A DNA stretch of 39,003 nt from Planctomycetota bacterium. GTDB lineage: Bacteria > Planctomycetota > Planctomycetia > Pirellulales > Pirellulaceae. The notes below the pieces were generated by a model, which saw only the letters and a list, made by a program, of their open reading frames with translations, had not been told where the DNA came from and made no database searches. This document shows positions 32,697 to 39,003 of this stretch, in pieces. Position numbers and translations under genes: made by a program. Numbering within the stretch: position 1 is the first letter of the stretch; the number at the start of each line of letters is the position of its first letter. Where the stretch lies: the NCBI GenBank assembly GCA_003671195.1, contig QWPJ01000042.1:1-39003 (forward strand), written 5' to 3'.

Positions 32697-35426
32697 ATGT
32701 CGGATGCAAAAACCCTCGGTGAGGCGGATCCTTCGGTGCTCGTGGCATCTGGACAAGTAGAGGCCCCGATCGATGTCGATCCGGCCGAAACCAGCGAGTG
32801 GCTCGGTTCCCTGGATTATGTGGCCAAGAGCAAAGGTGCTGACCGAGTCCGGTATTTGGTCAAGGCCTTGGAAAACCGAGCCCGCCGCGATGGGGTCGAG
32901 ATCCCGATCGAGACGACGACACCTTACGTCAATACCATACCAGCCTTCAAACAACCCGCTTATCCAGGAAATCGCGAGACCGAGCGACGGATCAAGAGCA
33001 TCATTCGCTGGAATGCGATGGCCATGGTCGTTCGGGCCAATAAGAAAAACAAAGGTCAGGGGGGCCATATCAGCACCTTCGCTAGCAGTGCGACCCTCTA
33101 CGAAGTCGCCTTCAACCATTTCTTTCGAGGACGTGGCCAAAGCGGCTACGAGGGCGATTTGGTTTACTTCCAAGGCCACGCCTCGCCGGGCATGTACTCG
33201 CGAGCGTTCGTCGAAGGCCGATTGCCGATCGACAAGCTGGAGAATTTTCGCCGCGAACTCCAACCCGAAGGAGGATTGTGCAGCTACCCCCACCCTTGGC
33301 TCATGCCCGACTTCTGGGAATATCCGACCGTCTCGATGGGACTCGGTCCGATCATGGCGATCTACCAAGCTCGATTCAATGAGTACTTGAACGATCGGGG
33401 ACTCAAGGACACCAGAGGCCGGAAAGTTTGGGCGTTCCTAGGCGATGGAGAATGCGACGAACCAGAGACGCTCGGAGCGATCACCCTGGCATCGCGCGAA
33501 AAACTCGACAATTTGATCTTCGTAGTCAATTGCAACCTCCAACGGCTCGACGGGCCTGTCCGAGGCAACGGCAAAATCATCCAAGAGCTCGAAGCGGTCT
33601 TCCGCGGGGCAGGATGGAACGTGATCAAAGTCGTTTGGGGCAGCGACTGGGACGCGTTGCTCGAACGCGACGAATCGGGCTTGCTCGCCCAACGCATGAC
33701 CGAGGTCGTCGATGGCCAATACCAAAAGTACACCGGCATGCCCGGCTCCTACATCCGCGAGCACTTCTTCGGCAAATACCCAGAGCTGCTCAAATTGGTC
33801 GAGAATTACTCGGACGAGAAGCTCGAGAAACTCAATCGCGGCGGGCACGATCCAGAGAAGGTTTTTGCAGCTTACAAATTGGCCGTCGAGCACAAAGGTC
33901 AACCGACGGTGATCTTGGCCAAGACCATCAAAGGTTACGGACTAGGTGAGGCTGGAGAAGGTCGAAACATCGCCCACAATCAAAAGGAAATGAACGAGAA
34001 GGAACTTCTCGAGTTTCGCTCTCGCTTCGGAATCCCGATCTCGGACGATCAGGTCGCCAATGCACCGTTTTACAAGCCGCCCGAGTCGAGCATGGAGATC
34101 AAGTATCTCAAGGATCGACGATCGGCCTTAGGGGGCTCGCTCCCAAGCAGGCCAACGACCCATCCGACGACCGAAACCCCCACCCTGGAAGACTACCGCA
34201 AATTCATGGGCGTCCAGTTGGAGGGCAAGTCGATTTCGACGACCCAAGGTTTTGTGCGGCTCTTGAACCGATTGGTCAAAGACCAGAAGATCGGCTCGAA
34301 CATCGTCCCGATCGTCCCGGACGAATCGCGAACCTTCGGGATGGAAGGCATGTTCAAGGAGATCGGGATCTACGCCCACGCCGGTCAACTCTACGAACCG
34401 ATCGACTCTGGCTCAATCGCCTATTACAAGGAAGCCAAGGACGGGCAGATCCTCGAAGAGGGGATCACCGAGTGCGGATCGATGTCGAGTTTCGTCGCCG
34501 CAGGGACAGCCTACTCGGCCCACGGCATCAACATGATTCCGTTCTATATTTACTACTCGATGTTCGGATTCCAACGCGTTGGGGACTCGATCTGGGCCGC
34601 AGCCGACATGCGTGCCAAAGGATTCCTCATCGGCGGCACGGCCGGACGCACCACGCTCAACGGCGAAGGCCTCCAGCACCAAGACGGCCATAGCCATCTG
34701 AACGCGATGGCCTTCCCAACCGTGCGAGCTTACGACCCGGCCTGGGCCTACGAAACCGTCGTCATCGTCCTCGATGGCATGCGTAAACTCTATCAGGACC
34801 TTGAAACGGCGATCTACTACATCACTGTCCATAACGAAGACTATGACATGCCAGCGATGCCCGAAGGTGTCGAAGACGGGATCATCAAAGGAATCTACAA
34901 ATTCAGTTCGACCGAAGTGGCCGGGGCCAAAGCCCGAGTGCAACTCTTCGGCTCCGGAGCGATCCTAAGGCACGTGATCGAAGCGGCGAAGATACTCGCT
35001 GAAAAGTACAATGTCGCAAGCGATGTTTGGAGCGTCACGAGCTACACCCAACTCCGACGCGAAGCGCAGTCGGTCGAGCGCTGGAACATGCTCCACCCTG
35101 ACCAACCTGCCAAAAAGAGCTACATCCAAAACGTCTTGGAAGGAGTCTCTGGACCGATCATCTCGGCAAGCGACAACGTCCGCGCCGTCGGCGAACAACT
35201 CCTACCCTATCTCGACCAAGACTACTACGTCCTAGGGTGCGATGGCATGGGACGCAGCGAAACCCGACCCGCTCTGCGAAGGCACTTCGAGGTCGACGCC
35301 GCTTCGGTCACCATCGCCGCCTTGTACCGATTGAGCCGCTCAGGCGCCATCTCGGGCAAAGAAGTAGCCCAAGCCATCCGCGATCTGGATTATGATCCAG
35401 AAAAGCAAAACCCACTGTACGCCTAA
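32697..35426 (+). CDS. aceE: Pyruvate dehydrogenase E1 component, homodimeric type
   Basis: This 909-residue enzyme decarboxylates pyruvate and transfers the acetyl group to the lipoyl domain of E2. The length and layout match the AceE-type homodimeric E1 rather than the alpha/beta type. The thiamine diphosphate motif begins with GDGECDEPE at residue 249 and ends with FVVNCNLQ about 30 residues later. Other family motifs are GGHISTFASSATLYEVAFNH, VYFQGHASPGMYSRAF, KTIKGYGLGEAGEGRN, VPDESRTFGMEGMF, FYIYYSMFGFQRVGD, LNGEGLQHQDGHSH and the C-terminal GCDGMGRSETRPALRRHFEV. No Shine-Dalgarno sequence is evident before the ATG at 32697. aceF follows after 121 bp. The last three codons and the stop are part of a 12-bp tandem repeat. 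Confidence 0.97.
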   Translation: MSDAKTLGEADPSVLVASGQVEAPIDVDPAETSEWLGSLDYVAKSKGADRVRYLVKALENRARRDGVEIPIETTTPYVNTIPAFKQPAYPGNRETERRIKSIIRWNAMAMVVRANKKNKGQGGHISTFASSATLYEVAFNHFFRGRGQSGYEGDLVYFQGHASPGMYSRAFVEGRLPIDKLENFRRELQPEGGLCSYPHPWLMPDFWEYPTVSMGLGPIMAIYQARFNEYLNDRGLKDTRGRKVWAFLGDGECDEPETLGAITLASREKLDNLIFVVNCNLQRLDGPVRGNGKIIQELEAVFRGAGWNVIKVVWGSDWDALLERDESGLLAQRMTEVVDGQYQKYTGMPGSYIREHFFGKYPELLKLVENYSDEKLEKLNRGGHDPEKVFAAYKLAVEHKGQPTVILAKTIKGYGLGEAGEGRNIAHNQKEMNEKELLEFRSRFGIPISDDQVANAPFYKPPESSMEIKYLKDRRSALGGSLPSRPTTHPTTETPTLEDYRKFMGVQLEGKSISTTQGFVRLLNRLVKDQKIGSNIVPIVPDESRTFGMEGMFKEIGIYAHAGQLYEPIDSGSIAYYKEAKDGQILEEGITECGSMSSFVAAGTAYSAHGINMIPFYIYYSMFGFQRVGDSIWAAADMRAKGFLIGGTAGRTTLNGEGLQHQDGHSHLNAMAFPTVRAYDPAWAYETVVIVLDGMRKLYQDLETAIYYITVHNEDYDMPAMPEGVEDGIIKGIYKFSSTEVAGAKARVQLFGSGAILRHVIEAAKILAEKYNVASDVWSVTSYTQLRREAQSVERWNMLHPDQPAKKSYIQNVLEGVSGPIISASDNVRAVGEQLLPYLDQDYYVLGCDGMGRSETRPALRRHFEVDAASVTIAALYRLSRSGAISGKEVAQAIRDLDYDPEKQNPLYA

Positions 35427-35450
35427 CTGTACTTCTAACTGTACGCCCGA
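35415..35450 (+). repeat. 12-bp tandem repeat that duplicates the aceE stop region
   Basis: Three consecutive 12-bp units run from 35415: CTGTACGCCTAA, CTGTACTTCTAA and CTGTACGCCCGA. The first is the last three codons of aceE plus its TAA stop, the second repeats the same pattern with an in-frame TAA, and the third has lost its stop. Aligned in the reading frame, they encode Leu-Tyr-Ala-stop, Leu-Tyr-Phe-stop and Leu-Tyr-Ala-Arg. Confidence 0.9.
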
Positions 35451-35547
35451 TCGGGGCGTTTCCCAAAGCCTCGATCCGCAACAGCCCAAATACCAGATAC
35501 AAACTACCAGATCCAATTCCCCCAGAAAGTAGAACGCGTTACCATCC

Positions 35548-37065
35548 ATGGCTACAGAAATCAAATTGCCATCCTTGGGCGAAGGTGTCGAGTCCGGCGA
35601 TGTGTTGGAGATCTACGTCAAAGTCGGCGATGTGGTCAAGCCAGAGCAGTCGCTGCTTGAACTCGAAACCGATAAAGCGACCGTTGCGGTACCTAGCCCC
35701 CTTTCCGGCAAGATCTTGAGCATCGCGATCCAAGAAGGGGATACGGTCAAAGTCGGGCAAGTCATTGGAACGATCGAGGCGACAGCCGCTGCATCCTCGC
35801 AGGCATCCTCACAAGCCCCAACCCCCGCGCCTCCCGCAGCTTCGGCCCCCAAGCCTACAGCTCCGAGTCCAGCCCCAGCGGCGGCTGTTAGCGTTGCACA
35901 GACAGCCGCACCGATTGCTCCGGCACCGATTGCTCAGGCACCTGTCGCTCAGGCACCTGTTGCTCCGGTCGCCCCAAAACCGATCGCTCCCCCGAAACCA
36001 ACCGCAGCCCCCATCGCTGCTGCCGTGTCAGCTTCTGGGGCCAGCAGTAGCCCGGCCCAAGACAGTGACGAGGTCATCGCCGCCGGACCCGCAATCCGCC
36101 GATTCGCCCGCGAAGTCGGCGTCGATTTGACCGGCGTTTCTGGAAGCGGCGAAAGCGGACGCATCACCCGCGAAGACGTCCTGGCCATCGTTCGCCATCA
36201 AGGCCAAGCTGCGGCAGCAAAGCCTGCGGCAAGCGCCCCGGCGAGCTCGGCCTCTAGCCCCGCACTAGGCGCTCCGGCAAACTCAGGGGTCGACTCACCC
36301 GCCAAAGCTGCTGCGTCCAAAGGGATTGAAAAGCCTGGGACTCCAGCGACCGATGACTACGGACCTATACGCGTCGACCGGATGACCAAGATCCGCAAGA
36401 TGATCGCAAACCAGATGGACAAGTCCTGGTCGAGCGTCCCACGTGTGGTGAACTTCGACGATGCCGATGTCACGGAGCTCGAAGCCTTCCGGCAATCGAG
36501 CAAGGACGATTACGCCTCGCGAGGAATCAAACTTACGACGATGCCGTTTTTGATCAAGGCGGTGGCAACCGCCCTGAAGCATCATGGAGCACTCAACGCT
36601 CAGATCGATTCTGAAAACGACCAGATCATCTACAAAGACTACGTCAACCTCGGGATCGCTGTCGACACCGACCGAGGTTTGGTCGTCCCCACTTTGAAGA
36701 ACGCAGATCGCATGTCGATCCCCGATATCGCCTACGCCTTGGCCGACCTGTCGAACCGCGTTCGCAACAATGATTTTGCCGTCAGCGATCTTCGAGGTGG
36801 CACCTTCACGATCAGCAACCTAGGCGCCATCGGCGGTACCTATTCGACCCCGATCGTCAACGTTCCAGAGGTTGCGATCCTGCTGGTTGGTCGATCGCGC
36901 AAGATGCCGATGGTCATGCAGGATGACTCGATCAAGCCTCGTTTGATGATGCCCCTGAGCCTTGCCTATGACCATCGATTGGTCGATGGTGCAACCGCTG
37001 CTCGCTTCCTCAATGACATCATCGCTTATCTAGAAGCACCAAGCCGATTGCTGCTTGCCATCTAA
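35548..37065 (+). CDS. aceF: Pyruvate dehydrogenase E2, dihydrolipoamide acetyltransferase
   Basis: This 505-residue protein is the core of the pyruvate dehydrogenase complex. One lipoyl domain occupies about residues 1-75, with the lipoylated Lys43 in LLELETDKATVAVPSP. A long Ala/Pro-rich linker follows, with repeats such as APIAQAPVAQAPVAP. The peripheral-subunit-binding domain lies near residues 175-212 (AGPAIRRFAREVGVDLTGVS, GRITREDVLAIV). A second Ala/Pro/Ser linker leads to the catalytic acyltransferase domain from about residue 270, with YDHRLVDGATAARFL containing His476 and Asp480-Gly481 of the HxxxDG motif. It lies 121 bp after aceE, and the DHS-like gene starts 60 bp after its stop. 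E3 is not in the window. Confidence 0.96.
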   Translation: MATEIKLPSLGEGVESGDVLEIYVKVGDVVKPEQSLLELETDKATVAVPSPLSGKILSIAIQEGDTVKVGQVIGTIEATAAASSQASSQAPTPAPPAASAPKPTAPSPAPAAAVSVAQTAAPIAPAPIAQAPVAQAPVAPVAPKPIAPPKPTAAPIAAAVSASGASSSPAQDSDEVIAAGPAIRRFAREVGVDLTGVSGSGESGRITREDVLAIVRHQGQAAAAKPAASAPASSASSPALGAPANSGVDSPAKAAASKGIEKPGTPATDDYGPIRVDRMTKIRKMIANQMDKSWSSVPRVVNFDDADVTELEAFRQSSKDDYASRGIKLTTMPFLIKAVATALKHHGALNAQIDSENDQIIYKDYVNLGIAVDTDRGLVVPTLKNADRMSIPDIAYALADLSNRVRNNDFAVSDLRGGTFTISNLGAIGGTYSTPIVNVPEVAILLVGRSRKMPMVMQDDSIKPRLMMPLSLAYDHRLVDGATAARFLNDIIAYLEAPSRLLLAI

Positions 37066-37125
37066 GCTCGCACCGACATCGCACCAAAATCAAAAACTCC
37101 CACGGCTTTCGAGAAAGTACCATCG

Positions 37126-38094
37126 ATGAGTATCACCGCGTTCATGGAGAAACACTACCGGCACTACAACGCCCGGGAGACCTTGTCGGCTGCCAAAGCC
37201 TACAAGAACTTCATCGAAAACGAACACGGTGCGATGATGGTCTCGCTAGCCGGTGCCATGAGTACAGCCGAATTGGGAATTTCGCTCGCCGAGATGATCC
37301 GAAAAGGCAAGATCCATGCGATCTCATGCACTGCGGCAAATCTCGAAGAGGACTTGTTCAACCTATTTGCTCACAACGACTACCATGTGATCGAGAACTG
37401 GAGATCCCTGAGCACCCAGGACGAAGTCGACCTGCGCGACCGTGGCTTGAACCGTGTGACCGATACTTGCATCCCAGAGACCGTCATGATGCACATGCAA
37501 GATCGACTGGTCAAATACTGGAAAACTGCCGCTGAAAATGGACAACAGTATTTCCCTTACGAGTACATGTTCAGGATTCTAGACGAAAAGGAACTCGAGC
37601 AGCACTACCAGATCCCCCGCGAACATTCCTGGATGATCGCTGCCAAAGAAGCCAAGATCCCGATTTATTCGCCCGGCATCGAGGACTCAACCCTGGGGAA
37701 CATGTTCGCAGCCAGGGTCATGGACGGGACCGTCAAGAGCCACTCTGCACTCAAAAGCGGAACCCAACAGATGGAGCACCTAGCCAATTGGTACAAGAAG
37801 CTAGCAAGCGACCGGCCCATCGGCTTTTTCCAAATCGGTGGTGGCATTGCAGGCGACTTTGCTATCTGTGCCGTTCCGATGTGGATCCAAGACCTGGGCG
37901 AGGAAAACATTCGCCGCTGGGCTTACTTTTCCCAAATCAGCGACTCGGAAACCAGCTACGGCGGATACAGTGGAGCCGTACCCAACGAAAAGATCACCTG
38001 GAACAAGCTCGATCCGGAGTGCCCTAAATTCATGATCCATAGTGACGCGACGATCGTCGCTCCTTTAATCTTCGCCTATGTCCTAGGACAATAG
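37126..38094 (+). CDS. Deoxyhypusine synthase-like protein (DHS / homospermidine synthase-like family)
   Basis: This 322-residue protein belongs to the DHS family. It has MMVSLAGAMSTAELGISLAE, then the NAD-site sequence ISCTAANLEEDLFNLFAH (equivalent to TAGGVEED in the eukaryotic enzyme), then IYSPGIEDSTLGNMF, then IGGGIAGDFAI, then SDSETSYGGYSGAVPNEKIT followed by WNKLDPE. In the eukaryotic enzyme the catalytic Lys lies in SWGKI; the aligned residue here is Lys294. Eukaryotic and archaeal DHS transfers aminobutyl from spermidine to eIF5A; bacteria lack eIF5A, and characterised bacterial relatives make homospermidine or have unknown roles. It lies 60 bp after aceF and may be co-transcribed with the PDH genes. 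The actual substrate is not known. Confidence 0.9.
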   Translation: MSITAFMEKHYRHYNARETLSAAKAYKNFIENEHGAMMVSLAGAMSTAELGISLAEMIRKGKIHAISCTAANLEEDLFNLFAHNDYHVIENWRSLSTQDEVDLRDRGLNRVTDTCIPETVMMHMQDRLVKYWKTAAENGQQYFPYEYMFRILDEKELEQHYQIPREHSWMIAAKEAKIPIYSPGIEDSTLGNMFAARVMDGTVKSHSALKSGTQQMEHLANWYKKLASDRPIGFFQIGGGIAGDFAICAVPMWIQDLGEENIRRWAYFSQISDSETSYGGYSGAVPNEKITWNKLDPECPKFMIHSDATIVAPLIFAYVLGQ

Positions 38095-38394
38095 CCCTCC
38101 AGGCTTGCGCGATTTTTCTAACCTATCTCTGCAATAGAAGGGGGGGCTGAATCGTGCTCACTGTTGGTGACAACAAAGTAGAACTACTCTGAGATTTGTT
38201 GGTTTTGAAAGCCTCTAGCAGAAGGCATAAAGAATTTTTGCTGTTTTTGATGAATCAGAGATAACAGACGGTTTACTAGCGAAAAATTCTGAATAGCCTC
38301 TTCTACTGTCCGAGTCGCAAACGATCGCACACGAATTCTATATCGAGTTTGGGCGACTTATTCGCAATCCAATTCAACCAAAGGGTCCTGAAGT
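38095..38394. other. Intergenic region before the collagen-like gene
   Basis: About 300 bp, more A/T-rich than its surroundings. A possible weak promoter, TTGCTG at 38238-38243 and TAACAG at 38262-38267 with 18 bp between, would read toward the collagen-like gene. No terminator for the upstream gene and no other structure was recognised. Confidence 0.35.
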
Positions 38395-39003
38395 ATGTCC
38401 GCAATAGATTTCCCCCCAATTGAGACGGTTCTTGGTATCGTCGAAGACCAAAAGAAACTGCCGATCAAAGGCAAAGTCGGCGAGGCTTGGTACGAGGAAA
38501 ATACAGGTCGACTATGGGTTTGGGATGGGGAGCTACTCAAGTGGCGAGAATTGAACCTTTGGAAAGGACGAGGTTTCGCATCAAGCGTAGCGAACCTTAT
38601 CGGCTTGGGCGAAAGTTCACAAGCTAAAGGAATCCTTGGCTCCGTCGGCGAACGCGGATCCATCGGCTTGACAGGCCCCCAAGGAGAACGAGGTATCCAA
38701 GGCCCCGCAGGTGCACTAGGACCCGCTGGAAGAGATGGCAAGAACGGCGTCGATGGCAAGAACGGGGTCGACGGCAAGAACGGTATCGATGGCAAGGCAG
38801 GCCCCGCTGGACCCGCGGGTGCAATGGGACCCGCTGGAAAAGATGGCAAGAATGGCGTCGATGGCAAGAATGGCGTCGATGGCAAGAACGGTATCGACGG
38901 CAAGCCAGGTCCCGCTGGCCCCGCGGGCGCACTAGGACCCGCTGGAAAAGATGGCAAGAACGGTGTCGATGGTAGGAATGGCGTCGATGGCAAGAACGGT
39001 ATC
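38395..39003 (+). CDS. Collagen-like Gly-X-Y repeat protein (partial, runs off the right edge)
   Basis: The first 203 codons are visible. Residues 1-78 form a non-collagenous N-terminal part without a signal peptide, containing KGKVGEAWYEENTGRLWVWD and GELLKWRELNLW. From residue 79 to the window end there are 41 uninterrupted Gly-X-Y triplets, first irregular (GSVGERGSIGLTGPQGER) and then in regular 36-residue blocks rich in GKNGVDGKNG and GPAGPAG. Bacterial collagens of this sort form triple helices stabilised by charged pairs instead of hydroxyproline, and occur in phage tail fibres, spore and cell-surface filaments. The N-terminal part may be a trimerisation or attachment domain, but it was not recognised. 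The ATG at 38395 has an AAAGGG upstream. Confidence 0.85.
   Translation, partial: MSAIDFPPIETVLGIVEDQKKLPIKGKVGEAWYEENTGRLWVWDGELLKWRELNLWKGRGFASSVANLIGLGESSQAKGILGSVGERGSIGLTGPQGERGIQGPAGALGPAGRDGKNGVDGKNGVDGKNGIDGKAGPAGPAGAMGPAGKDGKNGVDGKNGVDGKNGIDGKPGPAGPAGALGPAGKDGKNGVDGRNGVDGKNGI
38719..39003 (+). repeat. 108-bp tandem repeat in the collagen-like gene
   Basis: The units at 38719-38826, 38827-38934 and 38935-39003 (incomplete) each encode 12 Gly-X-Y triplets in the order GPA, GKD or GRD, GKN, GVD, GKN or GRN, GVD, GKN, GID and so on. Each has three internal 18-bp sub-repeats of GKNGVD or GKNGID. Copies differ mostly at third codon positions. Confidence 0.9.

Noticed and set aside
38358-38993. 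A Pro/Ser-rich minus-strand frame opposite the collagen-like gene
   Set aside because: It arises by reading the Gly-X-Y repeats in reverse; the plus-strand frame has regular triplets and a sensible start.

Overview
The window looks like chromosomal DNA of a planctomycete, most likely a Pirellula/Rhodopirellula-type bacterium. The strongest clues are a DUF1559 prepilin-like protein with a degenerate H-X9-DG tail motif, a secreted protein with two planctomycete-type CXXCH cytochrome c domains, a DUF6807 (PmoA-like) protein, many lipoproteins and signal-peptide proteins of unknown role, and weak or absent Shine-Dalgarno sequences before several genes. This assignment is an inference from gene content. 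No rRNA, tRNA, transposase, integrase, phage structural block or CRISPR array was seen.

Layout. 1-4311 (minus): an ABC-F ATPase, tsaE, rbsK and a truncated ribose-type binding lipoprotein, tightly packed. 4562-8387: recR, a large diheme-type secreted protein, a Pro/Tyr-rich lipoprotein and a small membrane protein. 8633-11173: clpC, followed by a strong intrinsic terminator. 11503-12645: the DUF1559 protein. 12694-15926 (minus): a Ski2-like helicase whose stop overlaps the start of a TauE/SafE-type permease. 16004-17329: an S41 C-terminal processing protease. 17489-23221 (minus): a SYLF-domain protein, a very large secretin and a lipoprotein, with a potentially structured leader before the secretin. 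23572-25190: an XRE repressor overlapping an ImmA/IrrE-like zinc peptidase. 25181-28567: a large unknown secreted protein (minus) and a DUF6807 protein (plus). 28606-30796 (minus): mscL, a bifunctional-nuclease-domain gene and an M19 dipeptidase. 31137-32516: an unknown membrane-anchored protein. 32697-38094: pyruvate dehydrogenase E1 (aceE), E2 (aceF) and a deoxyhypusine-synthase-like enzyme. 38395 to the end: the start of a collagen-like protein.

How genes may work together. aceE and aceF encode two of the three pyruvate dehydrogenase subunits; E3 is not in the window. rbsK and the binding protein point to ribose uptake and phosphorylation, with the permease and ATPase perhaps beyond the left edge. 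The XRE and ImmA/IrrE genes form a classic repressor plus derepressing-protease pair. The secretin and its following lipoprotein may form an outer-membrane export module.

The most unusual DNA-level feature is a series of short perfect or near-perfect tandem arrays in the right-hand 15 kb: 15 bp in frame in the ImmA-like gene, 19 bp filling the gap between two genes and covering a stop codon, 12 bp upstream of an unknown gene, 12 bp duplicating the last codons and stop of aceE, and 108 bp in the collagen-like gene.
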